64,000 bases of DNA from JAVBQJ01 sp031549115 (GCA_031549115.1 JAVBQJ010000092.1:1-64000); one strand, 5' to 3'; positions 35,541 through 44,534 are shown, counted from the first letter of the stretch. Translations and numbers: made by a program. The notes: generated by a model from the letters alone, not told the origin.

Positions 35541-35583
35541 TATGGAAGCAATGGTGAATTGCGATCTTCACCACGCTTCCATA
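35541..35583 (-). promoter_or_regulatory. Strong intercistronic hairpin between rplO and secY
   Basis: TATGGAAGC (35541-35549) pairs with GCTTCCATA (35575-35583), and an inner stem TGGTGAA/TTCACCA (35552-35558 with 35567-35573) extends it to about 16 bp with an 8-base loop. No T-run follows. It lies in a 142-base gap, while other spc junctions are about 1-25 bases, so it may be a processing or attenuation site. Confidence 0.7.
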
Positions 35584-35642
35584 GTTTCGAACGGTTCCGC
35601 CGCCGTAACCGGACCGGCATCCCCGTCCGAACGCGTCCGTGA

Positions 35643-36092
35643 TTACGCTTCGATCACTTCACACTTGCCGCCGACGGCTTCGATCTTCTCTTTCGCCGCC
35701 TGCGAGAATTTGTGAGCCTTAACCACCAAAGGCTTGGTGATTTCGCCATTGGCGAGCACCTTGATCAGAAGCTCTTTTTTGCCCAACAGGCTTTTTTCGC
35801 GCAACGCGTCGGCATCCACCACCGCGTCGGCGTCAAAGTTGTCTTCCAGAACCGACAGGTTGATCAGTTGGAAAAACACGTGATCCGGGCTGTTGAAGCC
35901 ACGCTTCGGAATCCGCCGGAAGAACGGCGTTTGGCCGCCTTCGAAAAACGGACGAAGCGTAGTACCGGTACGGGATTTCTGTCCCTTTTCACCCCGGCAG
36001 CAGGTCTTGCCCATGCCGGAGCTGTCGCCCCGGCCGACCCGCTTCTTCCGCTGCGTCGCGCCCGGAGTCGGACCGATTTCATGCAATTTCAT
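35643..36092 (-). CDS. rplO: 50S ribosomal protein L15
   Basis: The 149-residue protein carries the L15 features GRGDSSGMGKTCCRGEKGQKSR and RGFNSPDHVFFQ (key GKT, GFN) with a basic glycine-rich N-terminus. It follows rpsE by 24 bases; L30 (rpmD), normally between them, is missing. Confidence 0.98.
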   Translation of the reverse strand: MKLHEIGPTPGATQRKKRVGRGDSSGMGKTCCRGEKGQKSRTGTTLRPFFEGGQTPFFRRIPKRGFNSPDHVFFQLINLSVLEDNFDADAVVDADALREKSLLGKKELLIKVLANGEITKPLVVKAHKFSQAAKEKIEAVGGKCEVIEA

Positions 36093-36116
36093 AACGTCAA
36101 ACTTTCACGTTAAAGG

Positions 36117-36623
36117 TTAAAGGGTTTCGATACCGCGCTTGGCAATGACTTCCTCTTTCGAAGTCAGCCCCTGGATCGCCTTGAACGTAGCCTTCGCCAC
36201 GTTGCCGGCGTTGCTCGCGCCCAGTGATTTGGCCAGGACGTCCTTGACGCCGGCCAGCTCGAGGATGATACGCATCGCGCCGCCGGCGATCAAACCGGTA
36301 CCCGGACACGCCGGACGCATCAGCACCCGGGCGCCGCCGAATTTGACTTCCACCGGATGCGGCAGCGTCAGACCGACCATCGGGACATCCACGACGTTGC
36401 GGCGGGCAGCTTCACCGCCCTTGCGGATCGCATCGGAAACTTCGTTGGCTTTGCCGTAACCGTAGCCGACCCGGCCATTGCGGTTGCCCACCACGACGAG
36501 AGCGCCGAAACTGAAATTCTTACCGCCCTTGACCACTTTGGTCGAACGGTTGATGCAGATCACGCTCTCTTCCATGTCGCTCGGCACAGTGTCCTCTTTT
36601 TTGAAACTCTCTCTTCTCGCCAT
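36117..36623 (-). CDS. rpsE: 30S ribosomal protein S5
   Basis: The 168-residue protein has the S5 double-stranded RNA-binding N-domain (FSFGALVVVGNRNGRVGYG) and C-domain (PACPGTGLIAGGAMR). It affects decoding accuracy in the 30S subunit. Standard place between rplR and rplO. Confidence 0.98.
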   Translation of the reverse strand: MARRESFKKEDTVPSDMEESVICINRSTKVVKGGKNFSFGALVVVGNRNGRVGYGYGKANEVSDAIRKGGEAARRNVVDVPMVGLTLPHPVEVKFGGARVLMRPACPGTGLIAGGAMRIILELAGVKDVLAKSLGASNAGNVAKATFKAIQGLTSKEEVIAKRGIETL

Positions 36624-36633
36624 GTCGACACTC

Positions 36634-36993
36634 CTAGAACTTTAAACCGTTTTCGCGGGCAGCCTCGGCAATTGCCTTGACCCGGCCGTGGTATTTGTAC
36701 CCGGAACGGTCAAATACAACTTCCGTAATATTCGCCGCTTTCGCTTTGTCGGAAGCCATTTTTCCCAACAGCGCCGCCCCGTTCAGGTTCGGCTTGCCGT
36801 CGGCACTCTTGAAATCCGCCGCCAGTGTCGACGTCGCAGCCAGCGTCACGCCGCTTTCGTCATCGATGAACTGACAGTAAATATTGTTCGCGGTGATGCT
36901 GACACAGAAGCGCGGACGCGCCGCCGTGCCGGACACCGATTTGCGAATACGCAAATGACGGCGCACCCGTCTGGCTTTGTTATCGTGAATCAT
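36634..36993 (-). CDS. rplR: 50S ribosomal protein L18
   Basis: The 119-residue protein binds 5S rRNA. It shows RRHLRIRKSVSGTAARPR at the N-terminus and the C-terminal YKYHGRVKAIAEAARENGL typical of L18. It precedes rpsE by 10 bases. Confidence 0.98.
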   Translation of the reverse strand: MIHDNKARRVRRHLRIRKSVSGTAARPRFCVSITANNIYCQFIDDESGVTLAATSTLAADFKSADGKPNLNGAALLGKMASDKAKAANITEVVFDRSGYKYHGRVKAIAEAARENGLKF

Positions 36994-37013
36994 TTTCTCA
37001 ATCCTTTCAAAGC

Positions 37014-37547
37014 TTACCCGACCGATTTGCCTTCCTTGAGCGTGATATGCTCATCGACATACCGGATACCCTTGCCCTTGTAGGGCTCGGGCTTGCGGTA
37101 ACGACGAATGCAGGCAGCGGCCTCGCCGACCATCTGCTTATCCGCGCCTTCGACCAGAAGTTTGACACCGTCGGTCACCGTCACTTTGACGCCTTCCGGA
37201 ACGTTGTATTCGATCGGGTGCGAGTAGCCGAGAGTCAAAGTCAACTTCTGGCCCGAGATCGCCGCCTTGTAACCGACGCCGACAATCGCCAACTCTTTCT
37301 TGAAACCGGCCGAGACGCCGATCACCATATTATTGATGAGGCTGCGCGCCAACCCCTGCATGGCACTGGCTTCGGCCGCATCGTCGGCACAGGAAACCAG
37401 CACCTGCCCATCTTTGACTTCCGCCCCGACATGCGGCGGCATCGCAATCGAGAGCTTCACTTTGCCCTCGACCGACACCCGTCCGTCCGCGACCTTGACG
37501 GTCACACCGGCGGGAACCGGAATCGGTTTTTTTCCAATTCGAGACAT
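37014..37547 (-). CDS. rplF: 50S ribosomal protein L6
   Basis: The 177-residue protein has the two L6 repeats, starts MSRIGKKPIPVPAGVTV and ends with IRRYRKPEPYKGKGIRY, the family signature. It lies in standard spc order, 20 bases before rplR. Confidence 0.98.
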   Translation of the reverse strand: MSRIGKKPIPVPAGVTVKVADGRVSVEGKVKLSIAMPPHVGAEVKDGQVLVSCADDAAEASAMQGLARSLINNMVIGVSAGFKKELAIVGVGYKAAISGQKLTLTLGYSHPIEYNVPEGVKVTVTDGVKLLVEGADKQMVGEAAACIRRYRKPEPYKGKGIRYVDEHITLKEGKSVG

Positions 37548-37569
37548 CTTGTGATACCTTCTTTTGCTT

Positions 37570-37965
37570 TTACCAGACGTAACAGAGAATTTCGCCGCCG
37601 ACCCGGGCTTCCTTGGCCTGCTTGTCCGAAATCACTCCGTTCGGGGTGGACAGCACCACGGTGCCCAAACCGCCTTTGACCCGCGGAATCTCGCGGCAAC
37701 CGCAATAGGTACGGCACGAGGGCTTGCTGACCCGCTTGATACCTTCGATCACCGGCTTGCCGTTGTAGTACTTCAAGTCGATCTTCAGCGTCTTTTTGAC
37801 GCCGTCCGCGACCACTTCAAAACCCTGAATGTAGCCTTCCTGCTTCAACACCGCCGCAATCGCCGCCTTTTCATTGGAACTCGGCAGCGCGAGCTTGGTC
37901 AAACCGGCAGCGCCGGCGTTGCGGATCTGCGTCAGCATGTCGGCAATGGGATCCTGCATACTCAT
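37570..37965 (-). CDS. rpsH: 30S ribosomal protein S8
   Basis: The 131-residue protein binds 16S rRNA; in E. coli it also represses this operon. It starts QDPIADMLTQIRNA and ends with GLGTVVLSTPNGVISDKQA, both S8 landmarks. It is followed by rplF. Confidence 0.98.
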   Translation of the reverse strand: MSMQDPIADMLTQIRNAGAAGLTKLALPSSNEKAAIAAVLKQEGYIQGFEVVADGVKKTLKIDLKYYNGKPVIEGIKRVSKPSCRTYCGCREIPRVKGGLGTVVLSTPNGVISDKQAKEARVGGEILCYVW

Positions 37966-37983
37966 AATGTATAATCCTTCCTA

Positions 37984-38169
37984 TTACCAACTGGCTTTGG
38001 TTACACCCGGGATCCGGCCCTGCGAGGCCAATTCCCGGAAACAAATACGGCAAAGCTGGAACTTGCGGATATAAGCACGCGCCCGTCCGCAGGCCTTGCA
38101 TCTCGTATAGTTGCGCACCGGGAACTTGTTCCCGCGCTCGCTCTTAACGATAAGACTTTTCTTAGCCAT
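37984..38169 (-). CDS. rpsZ: 30S ribosomal protein S14, zinc-binding type
   Basis: The 61-residue form has four cysteines, CKAC and CRIC, to hold zinc. The short type Z form replaces the 100-residue RpsN found in many proteobacteria. Standard place between rplE and rpsH. Confidence 0.97.
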   Translation of the reverse strand: MAKKSLIVKSERGNKFPVRNYTRCKACGRARAYIRKFQLCRICFRELASQGRIPGVTKASW

Positions 38170-38188
38170 GATTAATCAGTCACTCCTA

Positions 38189-38737
38189 TCATTCCGCGAA
38201 CGGAACTTCCAGCATTTTCAGCAATTCCCGGGCATGCGCATCGCACTTGGCAGTCGTCACCATCGTGATGTTGATGCCCAGCGGATACTTCAACTTGTCC
38301 GGATCGACTTCCGTGAACACCGACACATCGGAAATGCCCACGTTGTAATTGCCGGCACCGTCAAAACCCTTCGACGGAATCCCGCGGAAGTCACGCACGC
38401 GCGGCATCGCGTTGTGCACGAAACGATCGAGGAATTCATACATCCGGGAACCGCGCAGAGTCACCATGACCCCGTTATTCATTCCCACGCGCAATTTGAA
38501 GTTCGAAACGTTCTTGCGCGCCTTGGTGATCACCGGCGCCTGACCGGTCATCGCCGCCAAATGCTTCTTGGCTTCCGTAAAGGCATCGCGCTCGACGCTC
38601 GAATTCAAGCCGGTCGAAATCACGATCTTTTCCAGCTTGGGGATCTGCATGACATTGGCCAGACCAAGCTTGGCCTGCAATGCCGGGCGGACCTCGTCCA
38701 CATATTTTTTCTTCATATCAGGCATAATATTCTCCAA
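38189..38737 (-). CDS. rplE: 50S ribosomal protein L5
   Basis: The 182-residue protein binds 5S rRNA. Landmarks are NVMQIPKLEKIVISTGL and the C-terminal LGINITMVTTAKCDAHARELL. Start could also be four codons later at MPDMKKKY. Standard spc order. Confidence 0.97.
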   Translation of the reverse strand: MENIMPDMKKKYVDEVRPALQAKLGLANVMQIPKLEKIVISTGLNSSVERDAFTEAKKHLAAMTGQAPVITKARKNVSNFKLRVGMNNGVMVTLRGSRMYEFLDRFVHNAMPRVRDFRGIPSKGFDGAGNYNVGISDVSVFTEVDPDKLKYPLGINITMVTTAKCDAHARELLKMLEVPFAE

Positions 38738-38748
38738 ACTCTCCGGCT

Positions 38749-39018
38749 TTATTCGCCTTTGGCCGCCAACGGCGTCACATTGGACACATGCACCGAAACC
38801 GACCGCTCAACCATGCCCGTCGGGGCCTGGTTGTTGCGCTGCGACTTCTTCACCGTACGTTTGCCGATCCGCGCTTTCTTCGCGTCCGACAAATTGGTGA
38901 AAGCCAGTACGACGCGGTCATTCTTCGTCAACACCACCGAAACCGTGGCTTCTTCGCCCTTCCAGCTGCCGGCGTTGACTTTGACCTTATCGCCTTTTTT
39001 GACGTGATACTTCTTCAT
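38749..39018 (-). CDS. rplX: 50S ribosomal protein L24
   Basis: This 89-residue protein has the KOW motif VKKGDKVKVNAGSWKGEEAT near its start. It is shorter than the typical 100-105 residues and lacks the usual RV-x-K-KK-x-x segment in standard form. It starts one base after the rplN stop. Confidence 0.95.
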   Translation of the reverse strand: MKKYHVKKGDKVKVNAGSWKGEEATVSVVLTKNDRVVLAFTNLSDAKKARIGKRTVKKSQRNNQAPTGMVERSVSVHVSNVTPLAAKGE

Positions 39019-39019
39019 A

Positions 39020-39385
39020 TTACAGCACCTCCGGCGCCAGCGAAATGATCTTCATGAAATCCTTTTCGCGCAATTCGCGGGCCACAGGCCCGAAAATACG
39101 AGTACCCACCGGGTTCTTCTGATTGTCGATAATCACCGCCGCGTTTCTGTCGAAACGCAGGTAAGAACCGTCGGGACGACGAATCTTCGCCGCGGTACGA
39201 ACCACGACCGCCTTGACCACCTGGCCTTTTTTCACCGAACCGTCCGGAATCGCTTCCTTCACCGTCGCCGTGATGATATCCCCGATACCGGCAAACGTCT
39301 TCGCCTGCCCCAATACCGTGATCGTCACAATCGACTTCGCCCCGGAGTTGTCAGCCACGTCCAATCTTGTCTGCATCTGTATCAT
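39020..39385 (-). CDS. rplN: 50S ribosomal protein L14
   Basis: The 121-residue protein begins MIQMQTRLDVADNSGAKSI, with the L14 signature KKGQVVKAVVVRTA and a standard C-terminus ending LAPEVL. It follows rpsQ. Confidence 0.98.
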   Translation of the reverse strand: MIQMQTRLDVADNSGAKSIVTITVLGQAKTFAGIGDIITATVKEAIPDGSVKKGQVVKAVVVRTAAKIRRPDGSYLRFDRNAAVIIDNQKNPVGTRIFGPVARELREKDFMKIISLAPEVL

Positions 39386-39405
39386 AGCTTATTTCTCCAG
39401 AAACT

Positions 39406-39687
39406 TTAGTTTTCTTCCGCCCGGCTGACGATCTCGAGCAGGCGCCAGTGCTTGTTCTTGCTCATGGGACGCGTTTCGGCAATCCGAACCGTATCGCCCT
39501 TTCTGGCGTCGTTGTTCTCGTCGTGAGCCGTGAACTTCTTTCTCACCTTGACCACCTTTTTGTACAAGGGGTGCGGGGTACGGCGATGGACTTCGATCAC
39601 GATGGTCTTGTCCTGCACGTCGCTTACCACGACGCCAACCCGTTCCTTGCGGTGACCGCGTTGTTCCATATTTTCAACTTCACTCAT
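39406..39687 (-). CDS. rpsQ: 30S ribosomal protein S17
   Basis: The 93-residue protein carries the S17 pattern GVVVSDVQDKTIVIEV and GDTVRIAETRPMSKNKHW. It has a short extra N-terminus (MSEVENMEQRGHRKE). It follows rpmC by 20 bases. Confidence 0.97.
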   Translation of the reverse strand: MSEVENMEQRGHRKERVGVVVSDVQDKTIVIEVHRRTPHPLYKKVVKVRKKFTAHDENNDARKGDTVRIAETRPMSKNKHWRLLEIVSRAEEN

Positions 39688-39707
39688 TTGTCTTCACCTG
39701 CAATGGG

Positions 39708-39908
39708 TTATGCGTTGGCCTGATTCGCCCGGCGGGTTTCTTCGGTCAACAGCTGGGCGATTTCACGCCGCACCGTCCGCACCCGCGCGGTTTTCTCCAA
39801 CTGGCCGGTACGGGACTGGATCGCAAGCGTCAACTTCTCCCGGCGCAATTCACCGAGCTTATCCACCAATGCCGCATCGGTCATTTCACGAATTACACTA
39901 TTCTTCAT
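39708..39908 (-). CDS. rpmC: 50S ribosomal protein L29
   Basis: The 66-residue helical protein near the polypeptide exit has the L29 pattern LVDKLGELRREKLTLAIQ and a late RTVRREIAQLLTEE. Standard place between rplP and rpsQ. Confidence 0.95.
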   Translation of the reverse strand: MKNSVIREMTDAALVDKLGELRREKLTLAIQSRTGQLEKTARVRTVRREIAQLLTEETRRANQANA

Positions 39909-39919
39909 GTCAGACCACC

Positions 39920-40330
39920 TTATTTACTCTGTTCGCGCGCCAGGAACTTGCAGCGCAGGCAAAGCTTGTTCGCCGCGCGGGACATCGCCTCGCGGGCCAC
40001 CACTTCGCTGCAGCCGGAAACTTCGAAGAGCACACGGCCCGGCTTCACCGGAGCGTTCCAACCTTCGACGTTGCCTTTTCCCTTACCCATACGTACTTCC
40101 AACGGCTTCTTCGTGAAAGAGCGGAAGGGAAATACCCGGATCCACACTTTACCGCGCCGCTTCAAGTGACGGTTGATCGCGATACGAGCAGCTTCGATCT
40201 GATTGTTGGAGATAAAACCGCGAGTCAAGCTCTGCAATGCAAAATCGCCAAAATCAATTTTGTTATTCTTAGTGGCCAACCCGGAGTTACTTCCGCGCTG
40301 AACCTTTCTGTACTTTACCCTTTTTGGCAT
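39920..40330 (-). CDS. rplP: 50S ribosomal protein L16
   Basis: The 136-residue protein starts MPKRVKYRKVQRG and has the L16 signature RVFPFRSFTKKPLEVRMGKGKG (key parts FPFRS, MGKGKG). An ATG three codons earlier is possible. With either start it overlaps the 3' end of rpsC by 44-53 bases, which is larger than other junctions here. Confidence 0.97.
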   Translation of the reverse strand: MPKRVKYRKVQRGSNSGLATKNNKIDFGDFALQSLTRGFISNNQIEAARIAINRHLKRRGKVWIRVFPFRSFTKKPLEVRMGKGKGNVEGWNAPVKPGRVLFEVSGCSEVVAREAMSRAANKLCLRCKFLAREQSK

Positions 40331-40979
40331 TAATGGCATATTCTTGATCCTCCGTCGTATCCTTATGACAAACCCAGACCTTCACTCCGATCTTACCGGC
40401 CGTCGTATTGGCCTCGGTAAAACCGTAGTCGATGTTCGCACGCAGCGTGTGCAACGGCACGCGCCCTTCCTTGTACTGCTCCGAACGGGCGAGTTCCGCT
40501 CCGCCCAGACGGCCGGCGCAGTTCACCTTGATCCCGTCGACGCCCATATCCATGGCCGTCTGGATCGCCCGCTTCATCGCACGGCGGAAGCCGATACGGC
40601 GTTCCAGCTGCATGGCGATATTTTCCGCAACCAATTGCGCGTTCGCTTCGGCGCGCTTGATTTCCACGATGTCGACAAAGACTTCTTTGTCCTTGGTCAG
40701 CTTCACGATTTCTCCGCGCAGCCGCTCCAGATCTTCACCTTTCTTGCCGATCAGCAAACCCGGACGGGCGGTGAAGATCGTCACGCGAATGCGGCTCGCG
40801 AAACGCTCAAGTTGAATGCGGGCAATCGCCGCCTGCACAAACTTTTCCTTGATGAACTTGCGGATGCGCAAATCTTCGTGCAGCCACTCGCCGAAAAGCG
40901 CCTTATTGGCAAACCAGCGCGACTCCCAATTCTTCGTCAGCGCCGTTCTCAATCCAATCGGATTAACTTTTTGTCCCAC
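40287..40979 (-). CDS. rpsC: 30S ribosomal protein S3
   Basis: The 230-residue protein begins MGQKVNPIGLRTAL, contains the KH-like loop ARPGLLIGKKGEDL and C-domain VNCAGRLGGAELAR. The last 17 residues form a lysine-rich tail that overlaps rplP. It follows rplV by 16 bases. Confidence 0.98.
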   Translation of the reverse strand: MGQKVNPIGLRTALTKNWESRWFANKALFGEWLHEDLRIRKFIKEKFVQAAIARIQLERFASRIRVTIFTARPGLLIGKKGEDLERLRGEIVKLTKDKEVFVDIVEIKRAEANAQLVAENIAMQLERRIGFRRAMKRAIQTAMDMGVDGIKVNCAGRLGGAELARSEQYKEGRVPLHTLRANIDYGFTEANTTAGKIGVKVWVCHKDTTEDQEYAINAKKGKVQKGSARK

Positions 40980-40995
40980 GATGCTATCCTTTTGC

Positions 40996-41328
40996 TTAGA
41001 TGTCCGTCAACACGATTTCCAAATGGCTCGTCCGCTTACGGATCTTGCCCGCCGACCCACGCGCTTTCGGACGAAAACGCTTGATGATCGGACCGGGGCC
41101 CACCATCGCGGCTTTCACCACCAGCGCCTGGCGCTTCAGGTCAAAATTATTTTCCGCGTTGGCCACCGCCGACCGCAGCGTGGCGCCCAAAAGACGCGCC
41201 GCCTTCCGCGGAGACAAGTCGACGATCGCCAGTGCCTCCGTCACGCTCTTGCCATGGATCAGACGCGACACATGGCGCGCCTTTTCCGGAGCAATACGGA
41301 CGTTTCTGGTAACTGCTCGAACTTCCAT
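40996..41328 (-). CDS. rplV: 50S ribosomal protein L22
   Basis: The 110-residue protein shows the L22 landmarks VRIAPEKARHVSRLIHGKSV and FRPKARGSAGKIRKRTSHL. It is the first ribosomal gene here; rpsS, rplB, rplW and the rest of the S10 half are not upstream. A coiled-coil membrane protein gene stands in that place. Confidence 0.97.
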   Translation of the reverse strand: MEVRAVTRNVRIAPEKARHVSRLIHGKSVTEALAIVDLSPRKAARLLGATLRSAVANAENNFDLKRQALVVKAAMVGPGPIIKRFRPKARGSAGKIRKRTSHLEIVLTDI

Positions 41329-41339
41329 AGTTTTTTTCT

Positions 41340-42227
41340 CTACTCTTCCGTGTTTTTCTTTGGCTCGGTCACGGCCTCCATGCCTGGAGAAAGCGTCCCG
41401 ATATCACCTGCCACCACCATGGCGGCCGCCACAAAAGGCTGTACGCTGACGATCATCAACCGCACATCCTCCTTCCCAGTGACGTGGTAGACCAACCCGT
41501 TAAATGCACCACAGGCCGTACCCACCGGCAATACCACGCAGCCATAGACCCGGTTTACCGCCAGGATCCGGCACTTTTCCAGCACTCCCGGCGCACCATT
41601 CCAATCCACCAATGCACTGAACTGGCGTGATTTTGTCTCCAACGCGCTGAGCCGCAGCTTCAACTGTGCTTTCTGCACCTGGCTCATCGACCAACCCGTC
41701 ATCGACGAATCGATTTCCCGACAGAATTCCGCGACTTCGACCGCAAGGGCGATGCCGCTTGAAGAAACTTCATCCAGCGCCATACTCAAACGGGCTTCCC
41801 GATCCCCGGAACTCTCGGCGGCTTCCGCCCCGTAGAATCCGGCAATCCCCATCTGCCAGCGCCTCAGCTTCTCATCCTGTCCACTGATTCTGGTTACTGA
41901 CTCAAACAACTCGCGGCGCAACTGCTCCTGCTCTTCCCGAAGCGCGAGATTTTCCCGCTGGAGCTCATGTGCCCGCTCTTCCAACCGGCTTGCTTCCCGG
42001 CGCAACCGGGCAACTTCCTTTGACAGTTCGGCATCTACCCCTGTCAAACTCACATTGACCGTCGCCACCGGAGCCCCCGGCTCCTGCTCCTCATTTGCCG
42101 CGGCCTTCCCCGCCGCGAAAAATGACAAACTATATAAAATAAACACACAAAGGACGTTTGTCCAGTTCAAGTAACAAAAAAATCGCCACTTTTCCCGACT
42201 TCGCGTCTCTATCCGGTTTCGTTTCAT
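41340..42227 (-). CDS. Membrane-anchored coiled-coil protein of unknown function
   Basis: The 295-residue protein has an N-terminal hydrophobic segment (NVLCVFILYSLSFFAAG) and then a long heptad region (VARLRREASRLEERAHELQ through LREEQEQLRRELFES) predicted to form a coiled coil, followed by a smaller soluble domain. GGAAG precedes the ATG; an ATG eight codons earlier would leave almost no leader after the promoter. It is 11 bases before rplV and probably heads the ribosomal operon. I recognise no family; it could be a product of a rearranged S10 operon. Confidence 0.6.
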   Translation of the reverse strand: MKRNRIETRSREKWRFFCYLNWTNVLCVFILYSLSFFAAGKAAANEEQEPGAPVATVNVSLTGVDAELSKEVARLRREASRLEERAHELQRENLALREEQEQLRRELFESVTRISGQDEKLRRWQMGIAGFYGAEAAESSGDREARLSMALDEVSSSGIALAVEVAEFCREIDSSMTGWSMSQVQKAQLKLRLSALETKSRQFSALVDWNGAPGVLEKCRILAVNRVYGCVVLPVGTACGAFNGLVYHVTGKEDVRLMIVSVQPFVAAAMVVAGDIGTLSPGMEAVTEPKKNTEE

Positions 42228-42257
42228 AGCGGTCTTCCACTTCCTGACCATCTGTAT

Positions 42258-42285
42258 AATATATCGTCATTCATCAAAAATACAA
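42258..42285 (-). promoter_or_regulatory. Promoter of the coiled-coil/ribosomal operon
   Basis: On the minus strand, TTGTAT (42280-42285) and TATATT (42258-42263) lie 16 bp apart. The -10 box is 30 bases before the chosen ATG. No other strong promoter is seen before rplV, so this may drive the ribosomal genes. Confidence 0.55.
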
Positions 42286-42335
42286 ATTGCTTCCCGCGTT
42301 TCCCCGGAAAAAAAATGGAATCCCGCCGTGAAACA

Positions 42336-44534
42336 TCACTTCATCCGCGCCAAAACCACCAGTTCGACTTCGCGATAATTGTTGCCGGCGCCGCTGAAAG
42401 TCCAGTCCGGATGCGGCCCCGCGGAGCAGTTGCCGAACCCCAGATCGCAGCCGGAGCCGGCACGCCAACTGTTGTAGGCGAATACCGTCTGCCCCTTTTC
42501 CCGATTATGCAGCTGCATGGAGCCGTAGCCCGGCGTGGCGTTCCGGTCCATCCGGTCGCCGGCGTCGTAATGCGAATCGGTGGCGCCGGGAACCTGCGCG
42601 TCGTTTTCGGGACCGTAATTGCAATCCCAGAATTCGATGTTGCCGTCGGCGAAGCGTCCGATTTCGACGCCGCGCATGTTGGTGAGAATCTCCAGATTGG
42701 TCACCGGCTGCTGGAAAAACGCGTTGCGCGTATGAACCGGGACGCCGAGTTTGCCGGCTTCGGCGGCGGGGCTGTCGAAGGAAGCCCACAGATATTGTTC
42801 CTTGCCGTCATGGCCGACCACCCGCCAGAAGTAGGCGACCCGTTTCACCGGAGCGGTCAATTCGGCGCTGTGGTCCTCTTCGTAAACAATGTCGCGATCT
42901 CCGGTCGGAGCGCCCTTTTCCCGCGAATAACGGAACACCGTCCGGTAGTCGGCGCCGCCTTCGACCACGCCCAGCACATCTTTCAGCGTCACCTGCGCCG
43001 GAATCTCCCCTTTCCGGAACGCATTGACCGGAAGCCCGGCACCGTTGCGCAGGTTGGGTTCGGCCAGGCGGTTCCACGCGTAACGGACGGCGACCGGCCT
43101 GGCTGCCGCATCGCTCGTCACCGTGACGGTTTTGCCCTCCAATTTCGCCTGGGCGGGGTGGAATATGCCGACGGCGTCGACGACTTCAAACCAATTCGGC
43201 GCCGCTCCGTCGGCGGTGTGCAATTCCTGATCGAAGGTCAGGACCACGGCGCCGTCGCGGATCTGGAAATCCGTCACCCGCGCCGCATCCACCAACGCCC
43301 CGTCGCGGCCGTATTCATAATGCAGAGCCTGGGCGGCCAGCCGTTCGCCAACCTCTTTCTTCTTGCGCGGATGGATGTCGGCGAGATCGCCGATATCGCT
43401 GATCACCGCCATGTGCGCCGCCGGCTCCCGGGCGGTGAAGGCTTCCTGGGCCTCCCAGATTTCCGGCAGCGCGGGTTCGCTGGCTTCGCCGTAGTTGAAC
43501 GGCGCCAGCTGCACGAAATAGAGCGGCATCGCCGGATTCCGGAAGCTGTCGCGCCACCCGGTCAGCAATGCTTCCATCTTGTCGGCATAGAGCATGCCGT
43601 CCCCGAGGTTGGATTCGCCCTGGTACCAGATGGCGCCGCGCAGCCCGTAAGGCTCGTAGGGGAAAATCATGGCATTGTAGGTTTCGGTGGGATCGGTCGG
43701 GTGGCCGTCGGTATTGATCGGCAGCAGCTCGGCCGGGTAGGCCGGAGGCGCCGGGAGGGGTTGTTCGTTGCGGATGCACTCCTCGATGGTCGCCAGCCAG
43801 CTTGCCTGCTGCGCCTGCACTTTATTCACCGCCTCGCGATACGCGGCGGTGCCGGGAATCTTGGCATCCACCCAATCGGCCAGCGACTTCAGCGCCGGCA
43901 CCTTCCGGTAGCCTGCCGGGGAAATCCACGGTTCGATCCGGGTTCCGCCCCAGGAGGAGGTGATGACGCCGACCGGCACACCCAGCTCCTTCTGCAATTT
44001 GCGACCGAAAAAGAAACCGACCGCGGAAAAGCCCGGCGCCGCAGCCGGCGTGCAAACCTGCCAGCCGCCGGCCACATCATCGGCCGGGACCGCAGCGGCC
44101 ACCAGCGGAGTAAACATCACCCGCAACTGCGGAATGTTCGCGGCGGCCGCCTCGGCTTCCCAATTTTCAGTGGGATTGAGCCCCCACTGCATATTGGATT
44201 GGCCGCTCGCCAGCCAGACTTCGCCGACCAGCACATCCTGCCGCGCCAGGGAATTGCCTTTTCCCGTCACTTCCAGCGTGTACGGACCGCCGTGGGTCAT
44301 CGCCGGAAGCGCGACCTCCCATTTGCCGTCCTTGCCGGCCGTGGTTTCGACACTCTGATTATTGAGGGAGACCTTCACCGCTTCACCGGGCTCCGCCCAA
44401 CCCCAGACCGGAATCGGCCGCTCCCGCTGCAACACCATGTGGTCGCTGAACACCGCCGGCAACCGGACCTCCGCCTGAACGGCCCCAGCGAGCGCCAATC
44501 CGGCTCCGACCAACCCCACCTGCCATCGTTTCAT
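42336..44534 (-). CDS. Sialate O-acetylesterase, secreted
   Basis: The 732-residue protein starts with a signal peptide (MKRWQVGLVGAGLALAGAVQA) and a SASA/SGNH-type domain. The catalytic Ser113 lies in WLASGQSNMQW, and ADIHPRKKKEVGERLA supplies the late Asp-x-x-His. The region after SDHMVLQRERPIPVWGWA is typical of Bacteroidetes and Lentisphaerae 9-O-acetylesterases. A CBM or lectin-like C-terminus is likely, judging from NFEIWD-like residues. It removes acetyl groups from host sialic acids, probably in the periplasm, and lies 30 bases after hemW. Confidence 0.88.
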   Translation of the reverse strand: MKRWQVGLVGAGLALAGAVQAEVRLPAVFSDHMVLQRERPIPVWGWAEPGEAVKVSLNNQSVETTAGKDGKWEVALPAMTHGGPYTLEVTGKGNSLARQDVLVGEVWLASGQSNMQWGLNPTENWEAEAAAANIPQLRVMFTPLVAAAVPADDVAGGWQVCTPAAAPGFSAVGFFFGRKLQKELGVPVGVITSSWGGTRIEPWISPAGYRKVPALKSLADWVDAKIPGTAAYREAVNKVQAQQASWLATIEECIRNEQPLPAPPAYPAELLPINTDGHPTDPTETYNAMIFPYEPYGLRGAIWYQGESNLGDGMLYADKMEALLTGWRDSFRNPAMPLYFVQLAPFNYGEASEPALPEIWEAQEAFTAREPAAHMAVISDIGDLADIHPRKKKEVGERLAAQALHYEYGRDGALVDAARVTDFQIRDGAVVLTFDQELHTADGAAPNWFEVVDAVGIFHPAQAKLEGKTVTVTSDAAARPVAVRYAWNRLAEPNLRNGAGLPVNAFRKGEIPAQVTLKDVLGVVEGGADYRTVFRYSREKGAPTGDRDIVYEEDHSAELTAPVKRVAYFWRVVGHDGKEQYLWASFDSPAAEAGKLGVPVHTRNAFFQQPVTNLEILTNMRGVEIGRFADGNIEFWDCNYGPENDAQVPGATDSHYDAGDRMDRNATPGYGSMQLHNREKGQTVFAYNSWRAGSGCDLGFGNCSAGPHPDWTFSGAGNNYREVELVVLARMK

